This document shows positions 1 through 6,616 of a stretch of DNA of 8,579 nt, in pieces. The notes under the pieces were generated by a model. It was not told the origin of the DNA. It worked only from the letters and a program-made list of their open reading frames with translations, and ran no database searches. How positions within the stretch are numbered: position 1 is the stretch's first letter; each line of letters opens with the position of its first letter. Source of the stretch: Gammaproteobacteria bacterium (GTDB taxonomy: Bacteria > Pseudomonadota > Gammaproteobacteria > UBA6429 > Thiohalophilaceae); assembly GCA_030593785.1 (NCBI GenBank), contig JAUVGM010000075.1, forward strand, positions 1 to 8,579, written 5' to 3'. Made by a program: the position numbers and the translations under genes.

Positions 1-80
1 GTTACATTGTCCAGAACAAAATCCTGCATATACGGTTTTTTATCTGTTTCAGGATTATAGCGGTAAATTTTAAAACGCAT
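1..80 (-). CDS. sdhB: Succinate dehydrogenase iron-sulfur subunit, N-terminal fragment (runs off left edge)
   Basis: SdhB carries the three Fe-S clusters that pass electrons from the FAD of SdhA to quinone at the SdhC/SdhD anchor, on the cytoplasmic side of the inner membrane. Only the first 26 codons are inside the window. They begin MRFKIYRYNPETDKKPYMQ, which matches the start of gammaproteobacterial SdhB, including the conserved RYNP and KPYMQD segments. The cluster-binding cysteines lie outside the window and cannot be checked. The start is ATG at 80-78, with an AGGG ribosome-binding site 7 nt upstream, 11 nt after the sdhA stop codon. It is the fourth gene of sdhCDAB and is presumably co-transcribed. 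Family assignment rests on the N-terminus plus position, and both agree. Confidence 0.93.
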   Translation of the reverse strand, partial: MRFKIYRYNPETDKKPYMQDFVLDNV

Positions 81-91
81 AATGCACCCTA

Positions 92-1867
92 TTAATAGAC
101 ACGTGGTTTAGGTGGAAAACTATCGACCGATATCGGCTTTAAAGTCACAGGTTTATAATCCATTCTATGACCTTCTTTATAATATAGACTATGTTTTAAC
201 CAGCTGACATCATCCCTATCTGGATAATCCATACGAGAGTGAGCACCACGACTTTCTTTTCGCTCCAGTGCAGACTTAACCGTTGCAACAGCTAAATCAA
301 CCAGGTTTTCTAATTCCATCGCTTCTATACGCGCAGTATTAAATACTTTACTGTGATCGGTTATACGAACATTGTTCATTCTTTTTTCAAGCTCTAATAC
401 TTTTTCTAAACCTTGTTGTAAAATTTCTTCTGTTCTGAATACGCTACAATAATCTTCCATTGTTTTCTGTAATTCAGCACGTAAACCATACACTGTTTCA
501 GAGCCATTACCGTCGGATTCATCCCATCGATTTAAATGAACCAACGCTTGCTCCACACTTTCTTCATCAATTTGACGATGATGTCTATTTTCTTTCAAGT
601 ATTTTTTAATGTCATTACCGGCCGCACGACCAAACACCACAATATCGAGTAAAGAGTTGCCTCCTAATCTATTAGCGCCATGTACGGAGACACAAGCGCA
701 TTCACCCACCGCATATAAACCGGGGATTGACTCTTCACCCTGGTCAACGGGGACAACAACTTGTCCGTATCGATTAGTTGGAATACCACCCATAGTGTAA
801 TGCGCCGTTGGGAATACAGGGATAGATTCCTCAGCAGGATCAATATGCATAAATGTTTTAGAAAGATCACAAATACCCGGTAAACGTTTATACAACACAT
901 CACGACCAAGATGATCTAACTTCAACATCACATGATCCGCATTGGGACCACAACCACGACCTTCTCGCACTTCAATTGCAATTGCTCTACTAACGACATC
1001 TCGACTCGCTAAATCTTTTGCATGAGGTGCATAACGTTCCATAAAACGTTCACCATCTTTATTAACAAGATAACCACCTTCACCACGAGCACCTTCCGTA
1101 ATTAACATACCTTTTCCGGCAAGTCCGGTAGGATGGAATTGAAAAAACTCCATATCTTGCAGTGGTATCCCTGAGCGCAATGCCATGGCTAAACCATCAC
1201 CGGTATTAATATGCGCATTGGTGTTCGTGCGGAAGAGTTGCCCCGCTCCACCTGTTGCCAGCAAGGTTGTTTTAGCTTCTATTAATAATGGTTCTCCTGT
1301 TTCAATCTCTAATACAAGAGCACCAAGAATAAAACCATCTTTATCCTTAATTAAATCAATCGCAAAATACTCATCAAAGAAATGCGTTTTAGCACGAATG
1401 TTTTGTTGATAAAGCGTATGCAAGATAGCATGACCGGTTCTATCTGCCGCGGCACATGTTCTTGCTGCTTGTTCACCACCAAAGTTTTGACTTTGACCAC
1501 CAAAGGGGCGTTGATAAATTTTTCCGCTATCCATACGACTAAAAGGCACACCCTGATGTTCCAGTTCATAAACAAGATGAGCGGCTGAGCGACACATATA
1601 TTCAATCGCATCTTGATCACCAAGATAGTCGCTACCCTTTATGGTGTCATACATATGCCAATGCCAGTTATCCGGTAAGACATTAGCAAGCGCAGCATTC
1701 ATACCACCTTGAGCAGCAACGGTATGTGAACGAGTAGGAAATACTTTTGAAACGACAGCAACATGAGTATCTGCCTCAGCAAGTTGCAAAGCAGCTCGTA
1801 AGCCTCCACCACCAGCTCCAATAACAAGTGTGTCGAATCTACGACGTTCTAAATTTTCAATACTCAT
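92..1867 (-). CDS. sdhA: Succinate dehydrogenase flavoprotein subunit
   Basis: SdhA oxidises succinate to fumarate in the TCA cycle and hands electrons to SdhB in complex II. The 591-residue product has the family's usual length. Near the N-terminus is the FAD dinucleotide fold (VIGAGGGG, about 15-22). It is followed by PTRSHTVAAQGG, in which His48 corresponds to the histidine that binds FAD covalently. Substrate-site residues are present: His245 in FQFHPTG, Arg289 in ASRDVVSRA, His356 in TAHYTMGG and Arg400 in HGANRLGG. I chose the ATG at 1867. It overlaps the sdhD stop as ATGA and gives the normal MSIENLERRRFDTLVIGAG start. The reading frame stays open to a GTG at 1903, but that would add 12 residues inside sdhD without family support. 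The gene sits between sdhD and sdhB and looks fully intact. Confidence 0.98.
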   Translation of the reverse strand: MSIENLERRRFDTLVIGAGGGGLRAALQLAEADTHVAVVSKVFPTRSHTVAAQGGMNAALANVLPDNWHWHMYDTIKGSDYLGDQDAIEYMCRSAAHLVYELEHQGVPFSRMDSGKIYQRPFGGQSQNFGGEQAARTCAAADRTGHAILHTLYQQNIRAKTHFFDEYFAIDLIKDKDGFILGALVLEIETGEPLLIEAKTTLLATGGAGQLFRTNTNAHINTGDGLAMALRSGIPLQDMEFFQFHPTGLAGKGMLITEGARGEGGYLVNKDGERFMERYAPHAKDLASRDVVSRAIAIEVREGRGCGPNADHVMLKLDHLGRDVLYKRLPGICDLSKTFMHIDPAEESIPVFPTAHYTMGGIPTNRYGQVVVPVDQGEESIPGLYAVGECACVSVHGANRLGGNSLLDIVVFGRAAGNDIKKYLKENRHHRQIDEESVEQALVHLNRWDESDGNGSETVYGLRAELQKTMEDYCSVFRTEEILQQGLEKVLELEKRMNNVRITDHSKVFNTARIEAMELENLVDLAVATVKSALERKESRGAHSRMDYPDRDDVSWLKHSLYYKEGHRMDYKPVTLKPISVDSFPPKPRVY

Positions 1868-2205
1868 ACTTTTACCAAACTTATAACGATAAGTAATAAC
1901 CACGTGGTCATCACGAGAAGAAATAAAGCTAATGCAGTTAATAATATAAAACGTACGCTACTTGGTTTGGCGTAATCTACCAAAATATCACGCATACCAA
2001 CCCAGGCATGTACAAAAAGAGACAGGTAAAATATAACAGTGGCGATCAACATAACGGGATGAGAAAAAACACTGTACCAACTACTATAGTTAATTGGAAA
2101 GTTGGTCAGTATCCAAACAATTAAAGATAAAGAATAAACCGCGATATAAACAGCAGTTAACCGCTGCAATAACCAGGTACGCATGCCTTGAGCTTGTAAA
2201 CTCAT
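1864..2205 (-). CDS. sdhD: Succinate dehydrogenase membrane anchor subunit D
   Basis: SdhD is one of two small integral membrane subunits that fix complex II in the inner membrane and form the haem b and ubiquinone sites. The product is 113 residues with three predicted membrane spans at about 13-33, 48-69 and 84-109. HAWVGMRDILVDYAKP contains His66, matching the SdhD haem ligand of E. coli, and Asp77-Tyr78, matching the quinone-site Asp-Tyr pair at the same 12-residue distance. The ATG at 2205 is chosen because it overlaps the sdhC stop (ATGA) and gives the expected length. A longer frame reaching 2265 would run deep into sdhC. An alternative ATG at 2184 would remove seven residues and cannot be excluded. 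Its stop overlaps the sdhA start. Sequence conservation is low, as is usual for this subunit, so the call rests on motif, topology and position. Confidence 0.95.
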   Translation of the reverse strand: MSLQAQGMRTWLLQRLTAVYIAVYSLSLIVWILTNFPINYSSWYSVFSHPVMLIATVIFYLSLFVHAWVGMRDILVDYAKPSSVRFILLTALALFLLVMTTWLLLIVISLVKV

Positions 2206-2585
2206 AGTATCCAAACCCCGCTTATAATCAGCGTTATTATCACCGCGGCAAAAACAACAAACCACGCTGATTTACGTGCAACAGATAATGATATCCCTAT
2301 ATTTTGATCTATTAATAAAAAACGGAATCCCGCTAATAAGTGATGTACAAATGACCATATTAATAAAACTAACGCTAACTTAATCCATGATGAAGATAAG
2401 CACGTTAACATTTCTTTATAACCAGCTTCATTTCTAAGAGAGAGTTGAAATAGATATAAGCTAACGGGAATGGAGAGAAATAAAATCAAACCACTTAAGC
2501 GATGGTTGATTGAAGCAATACCAGTAATAGGCAAGCGAATTTTTAGTAAATTTAAATACTTTGGCCTATTATCTTTTGTTTTCAT
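2202..2585 (-). CDS. sdhC: Succinate dehydrogenase cytochrome b556 subunit C
   Basis: SdhC is the larger membrane anchor of complex II and shares the haem b and quinone sites with SdhD. The 127-residue product starts with a short cytoplasmic segment RPKYLNLLKIRLPITGIAS, typical of the family. Ser25, His28 and Arg29 in SINHRLSG line up with the E. coli quinone-site region (Ser27, His30, Arg31). His82 in HHLLAGFR fits the haem-ligand pattern HxxxGxR. Three hydrophobic spans lie at about 30-50, 66-91 and 107-127. The ATG at 2585 is preceded by a weak CAGG about 8 nt upstream. It is the first gene of the operon, it faces ygfZ across a 191-bp divergent region, and its stop codon overlaps the sdhD start. 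Confidence 0.95.
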   Translation of the reverse strand: MKTKDNRPKYLNLLKIRLPITGIASINHRLSGLILFLSIPVSLYLFQLSLRNEAGYKEMLTCLSSSWIKLALVLLIWSFVHHLLAGFRFLLIDQNIGISLSVARKSAWFVVFAAVIITLIISGVWIL

Positions 2586-2606
2586 ACAAAGCCTGGGGTT
2601 ATTGAT

Positions 2607-2655
2607 TTCAAAGATTAGTTATATAATATTCAGATTAGTTCATTTCAAGATTCAT
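2607..2655 (+). repeat. Short direct repeats over the sdh promoter (possible operator)
   Basis: Two exact 9-bp copies of AGATTAGTT lie at 2612-2620 and 2632-2640, a 20-bp period or about two helical turns, on either side of the candidate sdh -10 box. Allowing mismatches, each is preceded by TTCA, and a third, partial copy (TTCAAGATTCAT, 2644-2655) overlaps the -35. Such phased repeats could bind a regulator, but none can be named; the pattern does not look like the ArcA repeat. AT-rich chance similarity remains possible. Confidence 0.35.
2620..2648 (-). promoter_or_regulatory. Candidate sigma-70 promoter for sdhCDAB
   Basis: On the minus strand a TTGAAA hexamer (2648-2643) and a TATATA hexamer (2625-2620) are separated by exactly 17 bp. 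Transcription would start near 2613, giving a leader of about 28 nt before the sdhC ATG. The spacing and position are good, but the region is AT-rich, so other hexamer pairs are possible. The -10 lies between two exact copies of AGATTAGTT (plus strand), described separately. The promoter is inferred from sequence only. Confidence 0.45.
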
Positions 2656-2665
2656 AGTCATGCGG

Positions 2666-2671
2666 TATAAT
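2666..2671 (+). promoter_or_regulatory. Candidate -10 box for ygfZ
   Basis: A perfect TATAAT stands on the plus strand about 105 nt before the ygfZ start. No convincing -35 hexamer lies 16-18 bp upstream (TTTCAA or TTCAAG at best), and no TG extension precedes it. It is the best plus-strand promoter candidate in the divergent region. A weak hairpin (CCCAC/GTGGG, 2676-2692) lies just downstream in the predicted leader. Confidence 0.25.
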
Positions 2672-2776
2672 TCATCCCACACTTATCGTGGGTTATATTC
2701 TATAACATAAAACCAGTAATACCATTGATACAGCAAACGGCTACACTTTTCAAATTATTAATTTCACAGGTTTAAT

Positions 2777-3829
2777 ATGAACAATGAATGGGAAAATTTT
2801 CTCTTAAGTAATAAAGCAACATTAGAGAGTAATACTGTTAAAAATTTTGGTCTTTCAATAGATGAAGAACAAGCGGCTTATTCAGATCTGATTCTTGCAG
2901 ACTTGAGTCATTATTCTTTACTCGAAGCAAGTGGCGATGACGTCGTTGAATTTCTTCAGGGACAACTAACAAACGATATAAAACTTGTGACCGAAAATAT
3001 TGGCCAGTTAAGTGCTTACTGTAACCCTAAGGGTCGAATACTGGCAAACTTCAGAATATTTAAACGTGATGATGATTATTACATGCGTTTACGTTCAGAT
3101 ATCACAGAAGCTACGTTAAAACGATTACGTATGTTCATAATGCGCAGTAAGGTTGAACTTATTGATAAAAGTGATGAACTTTGTCGTATGGGCATTGCTG
3201 GAGCAAACGCTACAAAACATCTCTCAAGTTTATTTAACAAACTTCCTGAAAATGCAGATGAATCATCTACTGAAAATGACATCACCATCATTATGTTACC
3301 TGGTACCTTGCCTCAGTATGAAGCTCATGGTCCATTTGAAAAAATCAAAAATCTTTGGGAAAAGCTAAAAAGTGATGCCTCGATGATTGGCGAAAATAGC
3401 TGGAATATACTGACAATACGCGCCGCTATCCCAGAAATCGTCTCTGAAACGGTTGAAGCTTTCGTTCCACAAATGGTTAATCTCCAAGCCATTAACAGTC
3501 TTAGCTTTACCAAGGGTTGCTATCCCGGGCAGGAAGTCGTTGCCCGCATGCATTATTTAGGTAAACTGAAGCGACGATTATTCATTGGAACGGTCAAAGG
3601 CGACACTTTGCCAATATCGGGACAGTCAATCATGACGGGCAATGAAAATGAAGAAAAAGCGGGCCAGATTGTCACCGCTAGCTGGTCAAAAGACAAAAAT
3701 ATTGAAATTTTAGCGGTTCTTCAAATCGAAAAAGCGGAAAAAGAAGCACTTCATATTGAATCCGATACAGGCTCTACAATTGAACTCCTTGATTTGCCCT
3801 ACAGCCTCGAAAAAGAGGAAAAAAAGTAA
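2777..3829 (+). CDS. ygfZ: Folate-binding Fe-S cluster maintenance protein, YgfZ/GcvT-like
   Basis: YgfZ proteins are cytoplasmic relatives of the glycine-cleavage T-protein. They bind tetrahydrofolate and are needed for full activity of several Fe-S enzymes. The 350-residue product is slightly longer than the E. coli protein. The diagnostic signature KGCYPGQEVVARMHYLGKLK begins at residue 246 and contains the conserved Cys248. It is preceded by VPQMVNLQ (about 230-237), also typical. The N-terminal half contains LQGQLTNDI (60-68) followed by YCNPKGRILANFRIF (81-95), which belong to the folate-binding fold. The C-terminus ends in a charged EKEEKK tail. The ATG at 2777 has AGG 6 nt upstream. 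It is divergent from sdhC and 86 nt upstream of the HDOD gene on the same strand. Its place beside an Fe-S respiratory complex agrees with its role, but control by a shared region is inference. Confidence 0.93.
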   Translation: MNNEWENFLLSNKATLESNTVKNFGLSIDEEQAAYSDLILADLSHYSLLEASGDDVVEFLQGQLTNDIKLVTENIGQLSAYCNPKGRILANFRIFKRDDDYYMRLRSDITEATLKRLRMFIMRSKVELIDKSDELCRMGIAGANATKHLSSLFNKLPENADESSTENDITIIMLPGTLPQYEAHGPFEKIKNLWEKLKSDASMIGENSWNILTIRAAIPEIVSETVEAFVPQMVNLQAINSLSFTKGCYPGQEVVARMHYLGKLKRRLFIGTVKGDTLPISGQSIMTGNENEEKAGQIVTASWSKDKNIEILAVLQIEKAEKEALHIESDTGSTIELLDLPYSLEKEEKK

Positions 3830-3915
3830 AAATATATTTAATATTTTTCTTGATCTGTCGATAACTATAGTGAATGTAGCCAATAATCTAATAACAAGAC
3901 TTAAAGGATAGAAAC

Positions 3916-4758
3916 ATGGACGCCGCAGCTGAAGAAAAATTCCTCGACAAATTATTAGAAGATCTTGAGAACGATAAACTTGTTCTACCTACACTTCCAG
4001 AAGTTGCACTTAGAGTTCGAGATACATTAGAAGACGAAGACTCTTCTCTCATGGATGTGGCAAAAATTATCACCAGTGATGCCGCGCTTTCTGCTCGAAT
4101 GATTCAGGTCTCAAATAGTCCACTGCTACGTGCAGCTAATCCTATTGAATCAGTCGAGGCCGCTGTTACCCGCATGGGTAGTAATATGATTCGTAACTTG
4201 GTTACCAGCATGGTAATGGAGCAAATGTTCCAGGCCACATCCGATGTTACCGATAAACGCTTACGTAAAATATGGGAACACTCAACCGAGGTGGCCGCTA
4301 TTGCACATGCTCTGGCCAGCCAATTTACTAAATTACAACCCGAACAGGCGATGCTTGCCGGCTTGGTACATGATATTGGTGCCCTGCCAATATTAACCCG
4401 AGCAGAAGACCATCCTGAATTATTAGAAGATGAAGCAACTCTGGATCGTATTATTGAGAATGTTCATACCACTATTGGTGCAGAAATTTTACGTAAATGG
4501 AATTTCCCGGAAGAGCTCATTGCCGTTGCTGAGCAACATGAAGATTTAGACCGTAATTCTGATAATGGCCCTGATTATGTAGATGTGGTCATTGTTGCAA
4601 ACCTTCAGAGTCTAATTGATAGTAAACATCGGCATACTGAAGTGGACTGGAATACGGTTCCTGCATTTGCGAAGTTAGGCCTTCAAGCAGATGTGAGTGT
4701 CGTTGATATGGATGAAACAAATGCAAATATTGAAGCAGCTCGGGCAGCTTTAAGTTAA
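3916..4758 (+). CDS. HDOD-domain protein with intact HDIG motif
   Basis: HDOD domains are relatives of HD hydrolases found in bacterial signalling proteins; the exact role of this member is unknown. The 280-residue protein is a single HDOD unit with no receiver, GGDEF or EAL domain attached. The domain starts at LPTLPEVALRVRDTLED (24-40). It continues through the helical VAKIITSDAALSARMIQVSNS region (48-68) and AVTRMGSNMIRNLV (83-96). Residues typical of an HD metal site are visible: His122 in WEHSTEVA, His152-Asp153 in VHDIG, His184 in VHTTIGAE, His208 in AEQHED and Asp223 in YVDVVIVANL. The start ATG has a clear AAGGA 7 nt upstream. No signal peptide or membrane span is seen, so it is probably cytoplasmic. 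The 86-nt gap after ygfZ contains no convincing promoter (a TATAGT at 3866-3871 lacks a -35), so read-through from ygfZ is plausible. A bidirectional terminator follows at 4914-4943. Confidence 0.9.
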   Translation: MDAAAEEKFLDKLLEDLENDKLVLPTLPEVALRVRDTLEDEDSSLMDVAKIITSDAALSARMIQVSNSPLLRAANPIESVEAAVTRMGSNMIRNLVTSMVMEQMFQATSDVTDKRLRKIWEHSTEVAAIAHALASQFTKLQPEQAMLAGLVHDIGALPILTRAEDHPELLEDEATLDRIIENVHTTIGAEILRKWNFPEELIAVAEQHEDLDRNSDNGPDYVDVVIVANLQSLIDSKHRHTEVDWNTVPAFAKLGLQADVSVVDMDETNANIEAARAALS

Positions 4759-4790
4759 TTACTCGTTAGATAATGTTGTTCGGTTAAGAA

Positions 4791-4915
4791 TTGTAGGTAC
4801 GAATTTATTCGTACGCCGATTTGAAAATCATCTAATAAAGTTAATGTAAACACCGCGTTCGAATAATACCCTCTCATATATTTCTGATGTGGAGCACTAT
4901 GATTCGTACCTACAA
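4791..4915. repeat. 125-bp REP/MITE-like element with 14-bp terminal inverted repeats
   Basis: The ends are perfect 14-bp inverted repeats, TTGTAGGTACGAAT at 4791-4804 and its complement at 4902-4915. The left end continues into a full REP-like hairpin: GTAG head (4793-4796), then an 8-bp stem GTACGAAT/ATTCGTAC with loop TT (4797-4814). The right end keeps the head and one stem arm, but the partner arm (4892-4899) is degenerate. The interior shows no coding sequence. The architecture matches the copies between recJ and prfB, where the outer pair spans 124 bp. The right end merges with the A-run of the adjacent terminator. Together with the terminator and stem-loops it accounts for most of the 320-bp gap between the HDOD gene and lysS. 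Confidence 0.75.
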
Positions 4916-4943
4916 AAAAGCATCCTCAAAGGATGCTTTTTTT
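4914..4943. terminator. Bidirectional Rho-independent terminator
   Basis: A GC-containing stem GCATCC/GGATGC (4920-4925 and 4931-4936) with loop TCAAA is flanked by six A on the left and seven T on the right. It therefore reads as an intrinsic terminator on both strands. It lies between two convergent units: 155 nt after the HDOD stop on the plus strand and 135 nt after the lysS stop on the minus strand. This is the strongest terminator in the window. Confidence 0.9.
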
Positions 4944-5018
4944 ATCTGCTTAGGGAAACGATTAAGCTTCTGGCCACACTTATAAACCGCTTCGCGTTTT
5001 GTCTAGCACACCCCTAAC

Positions 5019-5035
5019 CACAATCTACGATTGTG
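5019..5035. other. Stem-loop of unknown role downstream of lysS
   Basis: A perfect 7-bp inverted repeat CACAATC/GATTGTG encloses a 3-nt loop (TAC). On the plus strand it is followed only by TTTCT and on the minus strand by GTTAGG, so it is not a standard intrinsic terminator. It lies in the lysS 3' region, within a 135-bp stretch (4944-5078) where I see no gene, tRNA or small reading frame worth calling. Confidence 0.5.
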
Positions 5036-5061
5036 TTTCTGGGCGCACCCCAAGAGTACTT

Positions 5062-5090
5062 CCTCAGGTTAACTGCCGTTAACCTTCAGG
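5062..5090. other. Palindrome containing the lysS stop codon
   Basis: An 8-bp perfect inverted repeat AGGTTAAC/GTTAACCT with a 4-nt loop spans 5066-5085. It can be extended by CCT/AGG pairs across a small internal mismatch to 5062-5090. The lysS stop TAA (5081-5079) lies inside one arm. No T-run follows on the minus strand, so simple intrinsic termination is unlikely. It could protect the mRNA 3' end once ribosomes leave, but that is inference. Confidence 0.55.
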
Positions 5091-6590
5091 GCGCATATGC
5101 GGAAAGAGCAGAACATCGCGTATTGATGGTGAATCAGTGAATAACATGACTAAACGATCGATACCAATACCCTCACCGGCAGTCGGTGGCATACCATGTT
5201 CAAGTGCAGTAATGTAATCTTGATCAAAGAACATGGCTTCGTCATCACCGGCTTCTTTTTCTTCTACTTGTGCTTTAAACCGTTCAGCTTGATCTTCTGC
5301 ATCATTAAGCTCTGAGAAACCATTAGCAATTTCACGACCACCCACAAAGAACTCAAATCTATCCGTTACAAAAGGATCGTCATCATTACGACGCGCTAAA
5401 GGTGAAACTTCAGTTGGATAAGCGGTAATAAAGGTTGGATTCATTAAACGATGTTCAACCGTTTTTTCAAATATCTCAATTTGAACTTTACCTAAACCAT
5501 AACCATCTTTAAGGGGAATACCTAAACGTTCTGCAATTGCACGTGCTTTTGTTTCATCATCCAATTCTTCCATCGTAATATCATCATTAAAATGAAGAAT
5601 AGATTCTTTAATGGTCATGCGATCAAAGGGTTTACCAAAGTCATACACATCACCTTGATAATCAATTTTAGTTTTGCCAACCACATTCTCTGCAATTGAA
5701 CGCAACATTTCTTCGGTGATATCCATAAGATCTTTATAATCAGCATATGCTTCATAAAATTCAATCATGGTGAATTCAGGATTATGTCGAGTTGATAAAC
5801 CTTCATTACGGAAGTTACGGTTAATTTCGAATACACGTTCAAAACCACCAACGACTAAGCGCTTTAAATATAACTCAGGTGCGATACGTAAAAATAAATC
5901 CATATCTAATGCATTATGATAGGTTGTAAACGGACGTGCTGTTGCACCACCTGGGATAACTTGCATCATTGGCGTTTCAACTTCCAGGAAATCTTTCTTC
6001 GTTAAAAACTCTCGTATATGCGCAACAATTTTTGAGCGCATAATAAAAGTATTACGAGAGTCTTCATTCATAATTAAATCTAGATAACGTTGACGGTAAC
6101 GTGTTTCCTGATCCGTCACGCCTTTAAATTTTTCTGGTAAAGGACGTAAAGATTTTGTTAATAAGCGAATGCTATCTATCTTTACCGATAGCTCACCTTT
6201 ATTGGTTTTCATTAGAACACCTTCGCCACCGATGATGTCGCCAATATCCCATTTCTTAAACTGTTCGTTGTAAACACCCTCAGGTAAATCATCACGAGCA
6301 ACATAAAACTGAATACGTCCAGACATATCTTGTACCGTGGCAAAACTTGCTTTACCCATCACACGTTTCAACATCATGCGACCAGCAACACTGACACGAA
6401 TATTTAACTCAGCAATTTCTTCTTTATCTTTTTCACCGTATTCTGCCTGTAATTCACCCGCCATCACATTACGACGAAAATCATTCGGAAAGGTGACACC
6501 ATCAGCTTCACGAATGCCCGCTAATTTTTGGCGACGTTCAGCGATTAGTTTATTTTCGTCTACAGGTTGTTGTTCGTTATTATCTGACAT
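5079..6590 (-). CDS. lysS: Lysyl-tRNA synthetase, class II
   Basis: LysRS charges tRNA-Lys with lysine using ATP, in the cytoplasm. The 503-residue length matches bacterial class II LysRS. After a charged N-terminal helix comes the OB-fold anticodon-binding domain (about 66-144, from IRVSVAGRMMLKRVMGKASF). The catalytic domain shows motif 1 around FLEVETPMMQVIPGGATARP (201-220), motif 2 with RNFRNEGLSTRHNPEFTMIE (258-277), and motif 3 with GEGIGIDRLVML (472-483), where Arg479 is the conserved ATP-binding arginine, followed by the usual LLFPHMRPE ending. The start ATG has a weak AGAGA-type ribosome-binding site. It lies 26 nt after the prfB stop, so prfB-lysS is probably one transcript as in E. 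coli. The 3' end overlaps a palindrome, and the bidirectional terminator at 4914-4943 lies downstream. Confidence 0.98.
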   Translation of the reverse strand: MSDNNEQQPVDENKLIAERRQKLAGIREADGVTFPNDFRRNVMAGELQAEYGEKDKEEIAELNIRVSVAGRMMLKRVMGKASFATVQDMSGRIQFYVARDDLPEGVYNEQFKKWDIGDIIGGEGVLMKTNKGELSVKIDSIRLLTKSLRPLPEKFKGVTDQETRYRQRYLDLIMNEDSRNTFIMRSKIVAHIREFLTKKDFLEVETPMMQVIPGGATARPFTTYHNALDMDLFLRIAPELYLKRLVVGGFERVFEINRNFRNEGLSTRHNPEFTMIEFYEAYADYKDLMDITEEMLRSIAENVVGKTKIDYQGDVYDFGKPFDRMTIKESILHFNDDITMEELDDETKARAIAERLGIPLKDGYGLGKVQIEIFEKTVEHRLMNPTFITAYPTEVSPLARRNDDDPFVTDRFEFFVGGREIANGFSELNDAEDQAERFKAQVEEKEAGDDEAMFFDQDYITALEHGMPPTAGEGIGIDRLVMLFTDSPSIRDVLLFPHMRPEG

Positions 6591-6616
6591 CTAACTATCT
6601 CTTTTTTAAAATTATT

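Noticed and set aside
609..1623. Open frames of 63-90 codons opposite or within sdhA
   Set aside because: They are shadows of the sdhA frame, with no ribosome-binding sites or recognisable domains.
1868..1903. Longer sdhA start at GTG 1903
   Set aside because: It adds 12 residues without family support and overlaps sdhD coding; the ATGA junction at 1867 is the natural start.
2676..2692. Hairpin CCCAC/GTGGG in the divergent region as a terminator or riboswitch
   Set aside because: It has only five pairs with a 7-nt loop, no T-run and no conserved aptamer features.
3079..3553. Open frames inside ygfZ on both strands
   Set aside because: The strongly conserved YgfZ frame explains the region; the others have no motif.
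4944..5078. Possible tRNA or small RNA gene between the terminator and lysS
   Set aside because: The CCCCTAACCA segment looks like an acceptor end, but no cloverleaf arms or promoter-terminator pair could be fitted.
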